Assembly: GCA_023139785.1 (NCBI GenBank)
Contig: JAGLMX010000003.1
Coordinates: 1 to 15,122, forward strand
Direction of reading: 5' to 3'
Length of the DNA: 15,122 nucleotides
Source of the DNA: Candidatus Aenigmatarchaeota archaeon
GTDB lineage: Archaea > EX4484-52 > B79-G9
Part shown: positions 6,318 through 13,480 of the stretch, piece by piece
Layout: each line of letters opens with the position of its first letter
Numbering within the stretch: the stretch's first letter is position 1
The notes under the pieces: model-generated
Database searches by the model: none
The model's input: the letters and a program-made list of their open reading frames with translations, nothing else
What the model was told of the DNA's origin: nothing
Translations under genes and position numbers: made by a program

Positions 6318-6536
6318 ATGACAAAAGAAAACATTTCTGTAGATGTACTTACCGAGCGCATTCTTGCAAGCTCGGCCAAACCTCTTTCAACATACGAGAT
6401 TGCCAAAAAGGCAAAAATCTCATGGCCTACAGCAAACACACATTGCTACAAGCTAAAGTCAATGGGCCGGATAACTTGCCAGGAAGAGCGTAGGGACGTT
6501 GGCGTGGGAAAGCGAGTACTTTGGTATATCAAATAA
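6318..6536 (+). CDS. Small winged-helix protein, first gene of the scp operon
   Basis: The 72-residue protein is almost entirely one winged-helix domain. Helices at about 8-17 (VLTERILASS) and 22-30 (LSTYEIAKKA) are followed by a recognition helix WPTANTHCYKLKSMG (36-50), then a wing with ERRDVGVGKRVLWYIK. An AGGAG lies 8 nt upstream, so the start is secure. The stop is 9 bp before scpA. It may bind DNA as a regulator of the operon, or be a small nucleoid-associated partner of the SMC-kleisin system. The context supports a link to ScpAB but does not tell which. I do not recognise a named family. Confidence 0.75.
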   Translation: MTKENISVDVLTERILASSAKPLSTYEIAKKAKISWPTANTHCYKLKSMGRITCQEERRDVGVGKRVLWYIK

Positions 6537-6545
6537 GGTACAACT

Positions 6546-7265
6546 ATGAGCACCGAAATAGAAAGTCAAGAGCAGAATATTGCGATAACGAACGAAAACA
6601 TAGTCTCACTTATCTCTGTCGGAGAGTGGGGCGAGGTTCTTCGTAATCTTGCAAATGACATGGATCCATGGGATGTGGATCTTGCTGTCTTGAACAAACG
6701 GCTTACTGAACACATAGAGCACATGAGGCGTCTGGATTTGCGAATCCCGGCAAAAATACTTCTTGCCGCTGCAATAATATACAAGCTTAAATCAGAAGCA
6801 ATAAGCGCGTTCGAAGAAGAGGCTGTGCCCGAAGAGGAGCTTTTCAGTGATGACTTTGTAGTCGATGAAGAGATGCCCGTTATTGATAAAAACATTGTAA
6901 TACCACCCATACAGCTTCCGCTTCAAAGAGCGCCAAGAAGAAAAATAACACTTGATGAGTTGGTTCACGCCCTTGACAAGGCAATGAACATAAAGACAAG
7001 GCGCGAGGCACGAGAGTTCTTCCAGATAGATCTTGCCGGTGCGGACTTGTCAAAAAATATTGAAGAACTATATGAAAAAATATGTACTTTTGTGCTTCGG
7101 GGTGAGCAAGTCACGTTTTCAGGCTTGCTTGGAATTGAATCCACAAAAGAGAATAAGATAAGAGCGTTTAATTCAATGCTGCATCTTGCTTCACAAGGAA
7201 AAATTGTGTGCAGCCAGACAGAGCTTTTCGGTGAAATTCAAATACGTGGTGTTGAAAATGCCTGA
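6546..7265 (+). CDS. scpA: Segregation and condensation protein A (kleisin)
   Basis: At 239 residues it has the ScpA plan. An N-terminal SMC-neck-binding helical domain contains the hallmark DPWDVDL (40-46) and the helix LRIPAKILLAAAIIYKLKSE (about 65-84). An acidic linker (EEEAVPEEELFSDDFVVDEE) is the expected ScpB-binding middle. The C-terminal winged-helix domain (about residues 165-235, VTFSGLLGIESTKENKIRAFNSMLHLASQGKI, seen in parts) would bind the SMC head. ScpA bridges SMC heads and, with ScpB, forms the condensin-like complex that organises and separates chromosomes in the cytoplasm. scpB follows with an 8-bp overlap. The smc gene is not in the window. Confidence 0.95.
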   Translation: MSTEIESQEQNIAITNENIVSLISVGEWGEVLRNLANDMDPWDVDLAVLNKRLTEHIEHMRRLDLRIPAKILLAAAIIYKLKSEAISAFEEEAVPEEELFSDDFVVDEEMPVIDKNIVIPPIQLPLQRAPRRKITLDELVHALDKAMNIKTRREAREFFQIDLAGADLSKNIEELYEKICTFVLRGEQVTFSGLLGIESTKENKIRAFNSMLHLASQGKIVCSQTELFGEIQIRGVENA

Positions 7266-8013
7266 TAAGAAAGACGCGGATGAGAAAAGAAAAATACTGG
7301 AGGCAGCACTCTTTATTGCCGCGCGCCCAATGAGCCTTGCAGAGCTCTATAATATTGTGAAAATTCCAAAGCCGGACATAAAAAAAATTCTTGAATTAAT
7401 GAAGCCTCACTATGATGACCACGGAGTTCGCCTGATAGAGCGCGATGAGCATTACGAACTTCAGATAAAGGACGCATACGTGAAGCATGTAGAGCATCTT
7501 GCACCAGAGCGCGATTTTTCTCGCGCGACAATGCAAACATTATCTTTGATAGCATTTCGCTCGCCGGTAAAACAGTCAGAAATTGTTGAAATACGTGGCA
7601 ACAGGGCGTATAATCACATAAAAGAGCTTTTGTCAAAAGGACTTGTTCGAAGCGAGCCAAAAGGTCACACAAATATACTTCATATAACAAAAAAGTTTCT
7701 CGAATACTTTAACATCTCGTCACAGGAAGAGTTGAAGACCTATTTTGCCCGCGAGGGGCTTGCACCAACGTCTTCCAAAGAGACGGGCGCAGAGGGCGCA
7801 GGCGAAGAAGAACATAAGCCAGCCCCTGAATCAAATGGCTATTCGGATGCATCGGAAAAAGAGCGTAATTCAACTTCGAATGTGGTGCAGGAGACATCAG
7901 ATACACCGGATGAGCCGGAACAAAATTCTAAATCCAAGGCAAAGAAAAAGTCGGCCAGAGCAAGTGAAAATCCTCACAAGAGTATGTTTAGTGATGTACT
8001 CGAACGCAGTTAA
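7258..8013 (+). CDS. scpB: Segregation and condensation protein B
   Basis: The 251-residue protein has two tandem winged-helix domains. The first is at about residues 8-85 (KILEAALFIAARPMSLAEL onward); the second contains the ScpB hallmark LSLIAFRSPVKQSEIVEIRG followed by KGLVRSEPKGHTNILHITKKFLEYF, seen in parts. It binds the ScpA linker as a dimer. The ATG at 7258 overlaps the scpA stop by 8 bp, and homology to ScpB begins soon after it; an open frame continues upstream inside scpA but has no family resemblance. Residues from about 165 on form a Glu/Ser/Lys-rich, low-complexity tail ending SMFSDVLERS. This looks disordered, with a possible short docking peptide at its end. It converges on the gene at 8037. 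Confidence 0.93.
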   Translation: MPDKKDADEKRKILEAALFIAARPMSLAELYNIVKIPKPDIKKILELMKPHYDDHGVRLIERDEHYELQIKDAYVKHVEHLAPERDFSRATMQTLSLIAFRSPVKQSEIVEIRGNRAYNHIKELLSKGLVRSEPKGHTNILHITKKFLEYFNISSQEELKTYFAREGLAPTSSKETGAEGAGEEEHKPAPESNGYSDASEKERNSTSNVVQETSDTPDEPEQNSKSKAKKKSARASENPHKSMFSDVLERS

Positions 8014-8036
8014 GTGCGCCCTACAAGGTATTGGTT

Positions 8037-10424
8037 CTAAAGGGGTATTGTTTCATTTTTATTCTCACTGGGCATGATTGATGTCGCAAGCACAATCAAA
8101 ACAATTATTACGGCAAGCACTACGATGATGATTGTCAATGCATTGCCTTCGCCATTGGATGTTGTGCATCTTTCATCTCCAATACAGTCAACTGAACTGC
8201 ATAACTCATCACTATCACAGACACCATCGTCATCGTTTTCATCGGGTTCTGTGTTCGTGGTGGTGGTGGATTCCATAGCATCAAGCGTTGACTGTATTGT
8301 GTTTGCATTCGCCTGAAGCAGAGACATCGATGATTTTGCCTGCGAGTACAAGCCATTCTCATAAAGGCTGTTGACTTCGCTTATACCTCCCTGAAGCGCG
8401 GTTATGCCTGACGAAAGATGAGCTACATCTTTTCCGTTTGCCTCAAGGGCAAGTATGCGCAGGTTAAGTGTCTTTCGAACATTGTCGAGTGCACTCAAAG
8501 AAGATGAAAAGTCATTGAACACTTCTATTGACAGCGTGACCGGGGCTTCGGCGTCCTTATGGTCTAAAAACGTTATTGTTCCGGAATAAGTTCCGGCATA
8601 ATTTATTTTAATATCAAAAGATACGGTTTCTGTTTCTCCGGTTGCAATGCTGTCCGGTATGTCGCTGTTGCTGACATATGAAGAGAGATCTGAGCTAAAG
8701 TCTATATCAAACTCCTGTATTGCTCCGGTTCCGTTGTTTTTGACGTTGACTTTGATTTCCTGTGGTGTCCCTGCAAGAAGCTCTATGTTTAATGATGACT
8801 GAACCTCAAACACGGCTGAAAGATCGTTTTCGATTATAATCGGGATGAGAAGAATATTTCCATCGAAATTGACAAACAGGTTTCCTGAAACAATAGAATC
8901 CAGTGATGCTACAGAAATTATTTCCAGCTCGAATGATGTTGTTTCATTTGGTGAAAGTGAAGATGACATGTCGCTTAGGTCAAGCACAACATATTCTGAT
9001 ATTTTTGAACTTGCGCTTACATGAAGGTTGTTTATTGTGCTTGTGGAATTGCTTGAGATATTTATAATGTATGTTACGTTTTCAAGGGAGCTAAATGCAC
9101 GTGAGATGTGTGATGGCGTGGCAGTAATTGTTTTGTTAAATGCATTTACATGAAAAGATACTTTTTGAGAGTAGTTTCTTCCAAATAAGTCTTCTGCATC
9201 AACAAAGAGGCTATATTCCCCTTCTGTTGTATCAAGCGCGAGGTCCTGGTTGAACAAACAGGCGTTGCCTGCGCGCGCAATATCTGAATTACTAAAGAGT
9301 GTTCTTGCCCCGGATGGGGCGAGAATCGTTGCATTGGTAAATACCGCAAGCGCAGTGCCATTAGAATCATAAACTGCAAAAGTAACAGCAACAGTTTCAC
9401 CTTGTTTGTATGTGCTCTTGCTTGTTTTTACATCAAGGTATGCTGTATGTATGCTAAAGCCGGAGAGATGTTTTGTGGTGCCTTTAATTGTGTGGTTGAT
9501 AGTTGCATTGAAAATATAAGTTCCGGATATATTTGGTGCCATAAAGGAATCTTTGTATCCATTGCCATTGTTTAGCGAAAGAGGAACAACGTCTCCGTTC
9601 GGAAATGTTACATCTGCAGTAATCTCTGAAATTTCGCCATAAATATTATCTAGGTTAAGTGAATATTCAATTGTATCGCCTGGCAGAGGGTGTGATGCAT
9701 TGATAAAAGGAGATATTTCATACGGGATTGCAATGAATACAATATTCCGTCCACCGACATCTGTGCCGTTTGAGGCATAAAAGCTTATGATGCCTGCGGG
9801 ATGCTCTGCTGTTATAGTGTGGCTTGCGCACAGTTTTGTTTCATCCACTGTGCATTGGACAAAATTTTTCATGCCCTCAAATACCTCCATTTTTTTGTAA
9901 TCATAAACAAAGTAAGTTATTTTTGCAACAGGAGGAATGTACGGGACTGTTGAAAAATCTTTTAGGTATGCAACAAAAGATATGTCTTCTCCAACCTTTT
10001 TTGTCAGAATAAAATCAGTGCTGCCTGTAAAGACGATTGTTAATGCTCCGATAGTGATGTTGGCAAGGGCACTTTCAGTAACACTTCCTGTCTGGGTATC
10101 AACATAGCTGGCAGTCACGTTTGCATAGCCTGCAGTTCCTGCAGAAAACGCAGAAGTTGCTGCCCAGTAGTCGGAGGTTTCCGGAAACGTAGAGTATATG
10201 TCGTCAAGAGGCAGCATGGGCGTTGTGCTACTTGAATATTTTGCGCTCACAGTTGATGCAGGGTCTGTTATTATCTTGCTTGTAGAGTCCACTATTTTTA
10301 AAAATACAATGAAATCCTCCCCGGCAGTTACGTTCGCAGGAGCCACGCCCGGATAAAGTGATGCGTGAGCCGCAGAAGCCAAAAAGCATGCAATAACAAG
10401 GGCTGTCAAGAGCAGGTTTTTCAT
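8037..10424 (-). CDS. Large exported, C-terminally anchored Ig-like surface protein with Cys/Asp-rich stalk
   Basis: The 795 residues begin with a clear signal peptide (MKNLLLTALVIACFLASAAHA). They go on as repeated beta-rich Ig-like modules, including CARDB/NEW3-like ones (for instance SLNIELLAGTPQEIKVNVKNNGTGAI, seen in parts), with many N-x-S/T sequons. A helical segment (about 645-718) follows, then a Thr-rich linker. Next is an acidic Cys-containing segment DENDDDGVCDSDE...CIGDERC (about 728-753; Cys near 736, 742, 747, 753), a transmembrane helix (about 762-781) and a short cytoplasmic tail. The Asp pattern resembles calcium-binding loops. The protein is probably an envelope or S-layer-associated adhesin or sensor. 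It starts at an apparently leaderless ATG about 26 bp from a TATA box, and is divergent from the kinase locus. Its function is unknown. Confidence 0.82.
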   Translation of the reverse strand: MKNLLLTALVIACFLASAAHASLYPGVAPANVTAGEDFIVFLKIVDSTSKIITDPASTVSAKYSSSTTPMLPLDDIYSTFPETSDYWAATSAFSAGTAGYANVTASYVDTQTGSVTESALANITIGALTIVFTGSTDFILTKKVGEDISFVAYLKDFSTVPYIPPVAKITYFVYDYKKMEVFEGMKNFVQCTVDETKLCASHTITAEHPAGIISFYASNGTDVGGRNIVFIAIPYEISPFINASHPLPGDTIEYSLNLDNIYGEISEITADVTFPNGDVVPLSLNNGNGYKDSFMAPNISGTYIFNATINHTIKGTTKHLSGFSIHTAYLDVKTSKSTYKQGETVAVTFAVYDSNGTALAVFTNATILAPSGARTLFSNSDIARAGNACLFNQDLALDTTEGEYSLFVDAEDLFGRNYSQKVSFHVNAFNKTITATPSHISRAFSSLENVTYIINISSNSTSTINNLHVSASSKISEYVVLDLSDMSSSLSPNETTSFELEIISVASLDSIVSGNLFVNFDGNILLIPIIIENDLSAVFEVQSSLNIELLAGTPQEIKVNVKNNGTGAIQEFDIDFSSDLSSYVSNSDIPDSIATGETETVSFDIKINYAGTYSGTITFLDHKDAEAPVTLSIEVFNDFSSSLSALDNVRKTLNLRILALEANGKDVAHLSSGITALQGGISEVNSLYENGLYSQAKSSMSLLQANANTIQSTLDAMESTTTTNTEPDENDDDGVCDSDELCSSVDCIGDERCTTSNGEGNALTIIIVVLAVIIVLIVLATSIMPSENKNETIPL
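8056..8060 (+). terminator. Possible T-run terminator after scpB
   Basis: TTTTT within a T-rich stretch (TTTCATTTTTATTCT) begins 43 bp after the scpB stop. Archaeal RNA polymerase stops at such runs, but this one lies within the oppositely oriented gene's coding end, so it could be coincidental. Confidence 0.25.
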
Positions 10425-10446
10425 AAGAAACCTATTATCTTGGCGG

Positions 10447-10453
10447 TTTATAT
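10447..10453 (-). promoter_or_regulatory. TATA box of the large surface protein gene
   Basis: Read leftward it is ATATAAA, centred 26 bp from the A of the ATG at 10424. That spacing puts transcription start at or next to the start codon, so the mRNA is probably leaderless. Confidence 0.6.
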
Positions 10454-10534
10454 GTTTTATTTGGAAGGAATATTGAGTTTGTTGAATGAAGTATGTAAAT
10501 GCTTTAACTCGTGGAGTTGACTGCCGTTATAAGC

Positions 10535-10542
10535 TATATATA
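10535..10542 (+). promoter_or_regulatory. TATA box upstream of the 63-codon frame and kinase
   Basis: TATATATA is centred about 29 bp before the ATG at 10568 and about 217 bp before the kinase ATG. The close match to leaderless spacing for 10568, and the long distance to 10756, favour the small frame being the first translated unit. Confidence 0.55.
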
Positions 10543-10567
10543 CGCACATTATCCCTTATAGTATCAG

Positions 10568-10759
10568 ATGATTTTAGATTCTTATCCGCCTGCAATGCCG
10601 CGTGATGTCAAGAGTGATTTCATGAAAAAGAGACATCCTGAAATAATAGCATGGACTGCACCAGAATTAAAAGACCCGTGCGTATTTGGCAAAACAGGTC
10701 GTTCTAATTTATCAGGGAGTTTATTTCTCCTATGTGATGCACAAGAGGGCCGATTATGA
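10568..10759 (+). CDS. Possible 63-residue protein translationally coupled to the kinase
   Basis: The frame starts 29 bp after a TATA box, as a leaderless gene would. It ends at a TGA (10757-10759) that overlaps the kinase ATG (10756-10758) as ATGA. Codon choice (GCA, ATA, AGA, CCG) resembles the neighbouring genes. The product has no signal peptide or membrane helix, is mixed charged (DFMKKRHPEIIAW), and has two cysteines (38 and 56). I recognise no family. It could be a kinase-associated small protein or a leader peptide that sets kinase translation. It could also be chance openness of a 195-nt untranslated leader. Confidence 0.45.
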   Translation: MILDSYPPAMPRDVKSDFMKKRHPEIIAWTAPELKDPCVFGKTGRSNLSGSLFLLCDAQEGRL

Positions 10760-12381
10760 GGCGACAATACAAGCTATCGATTATGATTATGTCGTTGATT
10801 CTGCTGACCGGCTTTGTAGTAATTTTGGTTACATCAAAAATGCTTGGAACGGCACTGGAACAAAATCTGATCGAGCGCGAAAAAATAGGGGTTCTTGTGC
10901 TTGAAGAAACAATAGCACCGTATATTTTTGAGGGTGATTGTGCAAGCATAACACGTGTTTTGCTTGAACAAAAACGGATAAAAAAAGACATCTTAGAATA
11001 CATTTTGGTTTATGATGCAAACAACAATATTCTGGCACACACACATTTGATGGATAGTCCGGAAGAAGTACTTCAGTTGCATGTGCACGCAGATGATGAA
11101 GAATCGTTTGCTGTTATTAAACACAGGAGGGGTGACATAAATCTAATTGATGTCGTATACACAATAAGGGATGAAACACGTCTTGTTGGGCACATCCATG
11201 TGGGATACAAGAAAACGTATGTTGAAAGCATAGTGTCACAAATTGTTACCGTTCTTATATTTGTTATCATTTTAGTGTCTCTTTTCACAGGCATTCTGGG
11301 CTTTTTTGCAAGCGATGTTATTGCACGGCCCCTAAGAAAATTATCAAAAGGCATGCAGGAAATCAGCAGGGGAAATTTAGATATTAAACTAGACATCAAG
11401 ACCGATGATGAGCTGGAAAGCCTTGGCAACGCATTTAATAAAATGGCAAAAGACCTCAAAGAGTCACAGCAAGAACACAAGAAGCATGGCGCTGAACTGG
11501 AATCGTGTGTTGAGGCGCGCACCAGCGAGTTGAATGAAAAAATAGATGAAATGCAAAAAGCAAAAAAAGCAATACTGAATATGATGAACGATACCGAAGA
11601 GTTGAACAAAAAACTTATTCAGGCGCAAAATCGGCTCAATCGGAATGTAAAAGAACTAAAGGAAACTGACATAAAGAAGAACCAGTTTATGTCTGTCGCC
11701 GCACATGAATTGAAAACGCCAATGACATCAATACATGGTTTCTCCCAGATTTTACAGAATAAAAATATTGCAAAGAACCCGAAGAAAAGGGAAAAGTACC
11801 TGAAGATAATAGAGCAAGAAACCGTTCGGCTTGTCAAGATAGTAAATGATTTTCTTGACCTTTCGAGAGTTGATATGGGTGTGGCAAATCTTGAGATTTC
11901 AAAAGTTGATGTAGCTTCGCTGGCAGATGCCGTGAGAACAGAAATGGCAGTACAAGTTAAGGAAGCAGGGCTAAAATTCGAATATGATATTGAAAAGAGC
12001 CTGCCAAAAATTTACACAGACCAGGAACGCCTTACACAAGTTCTTATAAATTTGATAAACAATGCCATAAAGTACACTCCAAAAGGCACCATAACACTGC
12101 GTGTTTTAAAAGAGCAAAAGGGCTTGCGATTCGTAATCAAAGACACGGGGCTTGGCATCACGAAAGAAAATCAAGACAAGATATTCAGCAGATTCTATCA
12201 GGTTGATTCTTCATATACGCGAAGCGCAGGCGGCGTGGGCCTTGGGCTTTCATTATGCAAAGAGTTTGTGGAACTTTTAGGCGGAAAATTATGGTGTGAA
12301 AGCACACTGGGAAATGGAAGTGAATTCCAGTTCACATTACCGCTGAAGTTCAAACAGGTGCTGTACAAAAACAAAACGTAG
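10756..12381 (+). CDS. Membrane-bound sensor histidine kinase (HAMP-HisKA-HATPase)
   Basis: The 541-residue kinase has, in order, a first transmembrane helix (about 8-29), an extracytoplasmic sensor of about 130 residues (Cache-like in size, with VYDANNNILAHTH resembling a PAS/Cache core), a second helix (about 160-185), and HAMP (about 186-236, ARPLRKLSKGMQEISRGNL). A long coiled coil (237-305) leads to HisKA with phosphoacceptor H317 in AAHELKTPM and to HATPase_c with N-box NLINNAIKYTP (N436), G1 box DTGLGI (D463) and G2 box GGVGLGLSL. All catalytic residues are present, so it should autophosphorylate and pass the phosphate to a receiver. A GAGGG lies 6 nt before the ATG. The convergent response regulator at 12457 is the obvious candidate partner. 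The stimulus is unknown. Confidence 0.94.
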   Translation: MRRQYKLSIMIMSLILLTGFVVILVTSKMLGTALEQNLIEREKIGVLVLEETIAPYIFEGDCASITRVLLEQKRIKKDILEYILVYDANNNILAHTHLMDSPEEVLQLHVHADDEESFAVIKHRRGDINLIDVVYTIRDETRLVGHIHVGYKKTYVESIVSQIVTVLIFVIILVSLFTGILGFFASDVIARPLRKLSKGMQEISRGNLDIKLDIKTDDELESLGNAFNKMAKDLKESQQEHKKHGAELESCVEARTSELNEKIDEMQKAKKAILNMMNDTEELNKKLIQAQNRLNRNVKELKETDIKKNQFMSVAAHELKTPMTSIHGFSQILQNKNIAKNPKKREKYLKIIEQETVRLVKIVNDFLDLSRVDMGVANLEISKVDVASLADAVRTEMAVQVKEAGLKFEYDIEKSLPKIYTDQERLTQVLINLINNAIKYTPKGTITLRVLKEQKGLRFVIKDTGLGITKENQDKIFSRFYQVDSSYTRSAGGVGLGLSLCKEFVELLGGKLWCESTLGNGSEFQFTLPLKFKQVLYKNKT

Positions 12382-12431
12382 TTTCGAAACATGGCTTGTA
12401 AAGGCGACTGGCCGGGCGATGCGCTGCACAG

Positions 12432-12436
12432 AAAAA
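12432..12436 (-). terminator. Possible T-run terminator after the response regulator
   Basis: Read leftward it is TTTTT, 21 bp after the regulator's stop codon, in the 75-bp gap between the convergent kinase and regulator genes. The run is short and there is no accompanying stem. Confidence 0.3.
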
Positions 12437-12456
12437 CGATAGTGCCCAAGAATGTT

Positions 12457-12825
12457 TCAATCAACAATTTTCTTGACTCGTTTTACAAGTTCTGAATTGT
12501 CAAAAGGCTTTGTTATATAATCAGAAATCTTCATTTTTTCAAGAGCGCCCTTTCCGCTTTCAGAAAATTTTGCCACTGTCAGGAAAGCAACTTTAATCTT
12601 TTTTGTTTTCGGATTTGCCCGAATTTTTTCACAGGTCTCTCTTCCGGATATGCCCGGCATCATCATATCAAGTAGAATGAGGTCTGGCGTTACGGTTTTT
12701 AATTTATCTAGGCATTCATTTCCATCAGAAGCAGTCACCATATCGAAGCCTTCTGGCTCAAGTATAGCACTCACCAAATCCTGTATGTCCTCTTCATCAT
12801 CCACAATCATTATTGTTTTTGACAT
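12457..12825 (-). CDS. Single-domain response regulator (CheY-like receiver)
   Basis: The 122-residue receiver has the acidic pair D9-D10 in IVDDEED, phosphoacceptor D53 in LLDMMMPG, T83 in FLTVA and K106 in YITKPF. The set is complete, so it should be phosphorylated. It has no output domain and must act by protein contact or as a phosphorelay intermediate. The start is placed at the ATG at 12825, which begins MSKTIMIVDD and lies about 37 bp from the TATA box, with a 10-nt leader. An in-frame ATG at 12840 would add MYGNN. It converges on the histidine kinase gene and follows the methyltransferase gene in the same direction by about 30 bp. Confidence 0.93.
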   Translation of the reverse strand: MSKTIMIVDDEEDIQDLVSAILEPEGFDMVTASDGNECLDKLKTVTPDLILLDMMMPGISGRETCEKIRANPKTKKIKVAFLTVAKFSESGKGALEKMKISDYITKPFDNSELVKRVKKIVD

Positions 12826-12854
12826 ATTGTTCCCATACATATATTGTTGTTCCC

Positions 12855-13472
12855 CTATTTATAAATTTTTGATTCGGCTTTGATGACAACAATTTCCTCA
12901 AAAGATATTTTTTTTCGTGCAACAACTTCTGCATTAAACCCTCTTGCCTTAAAAAAGTCAAGAGTCTTTTGGTAACCAGACAGGCTTGACTCAACAATAA
13001 ATATTTTTCCGCGCGCTGCAATGTGGTTTAGCGCGCCTTTAAGGAATCTGTCAATGACCGCCCTGCCGTCTTTCCCGCCACTCCAAATAGGATCGCTAAA
13101 AGCTTCTGTGTCTTCATCATCAGGCAAATACGGTGTATTGAATATGATGGCATCGAATTTTCTGGAATTGATGGCTGAAAAAAGGTCGCTTGAGAAAACA
13201 TGGCTGTTTAAAACCCTGTTGTTTGCCATATTATGCTTAGTACACGCAACAGCGCGCACGTTTATGTCAAGTGAAAAGACTTCCTTTACATTCCCGCAAA
13301 GAAATATTGATGCAATTCCCGTGCCGCAGCCAATTTCAAGCACAGATTCCGTATCACTCCACGTTTCTTTTTCAAGCACATCAAGAAGCAGGAAACTGTC
13401 ATCTGATGGCTCGTAAACCCCATCGCAAAATGAGATTTTCATACCCCTGTGCTCAAAGACCATCATTTTCAT
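12855..13472 (-). CDS. HemK2/Mtq2-like N5-glutamine methyltransferase (release factor modification)
   Basis: The 205-residue protein is a class I SAM-dependent methyltransferase. It has the HemK2/Mtq2 opening VYEPSDDSFLL (19-29), the SAM-binding EIGCGTG (46-52), an acidic residue after motif II (SLDIN, D69) and the active-site loop NTPYLP (112-117). The family methylates the Gln of the GGQ motif in class I release factors (aRF1 in archaea). The usual active site is NPPY; here it is NTPY. The length fits the short archaeal form without the N-terminal domain of bacterial PrmC. Three early ATGs occur (13472, 13466, 13463). It begins 8 bp after the gpmI stop, so co-transcription is likely. Confidence 0.85.
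   Translation of the reverse strand: MKMMVFEHRGMKISFCDGVYEPSDDSFLLLDVLEKETWSDTESVLEIGCGTGIASIFLCGNVKEVFSLDINVRAVACTKHNMANNRVLNSHVFSSDLFSAINSRKFDAIIFNTPYLPDDEDTEAFSDPIWSGGKDGRAVIDRFLKGALNHIAARGKIFIVESSLSGYQKTLDFFKARGFNAEVVARKKISFEEIVVIKAESKIYK
12857..12867 (-). promoter_or_regulatory. TATA box for the response regulator, inside the end of the methyltransferase gene
   Basis: Read leftward, TTTATAAATA centres near 12862 and predicts transcription start around 12835, just before the regulator's ATG at 12825. It overlaps the last codons of the methyltransferase gene. The regulator can therefore be expressed apart from the methyltransferase. Confidence 0.45.
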
Positions 13473-13480
13473 TAAATGTG

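Noticed and set aside
7186..7257. Upstream ATG that would lengthen ScpB by 24 residues
   Set aside because: The added residues lie inside scpA and resemble no ScpB N-terminus; the ATG at 7258 gives the usual short overlap.
10582..11044. Leftward frames over the kinase start
   Set aside because: They are antisense to the kinase and the 63-codon frame, with no promoter or family resemblance.
12381..12458. GTTTCGAAAC palindrome and GAAACAT/ATGTTTC inverted repeat between the convergent kinase and regulator
   Set aside because: The arms are too short, and the loop of about 60 bp too long, to argue for a terminator or recombination site.
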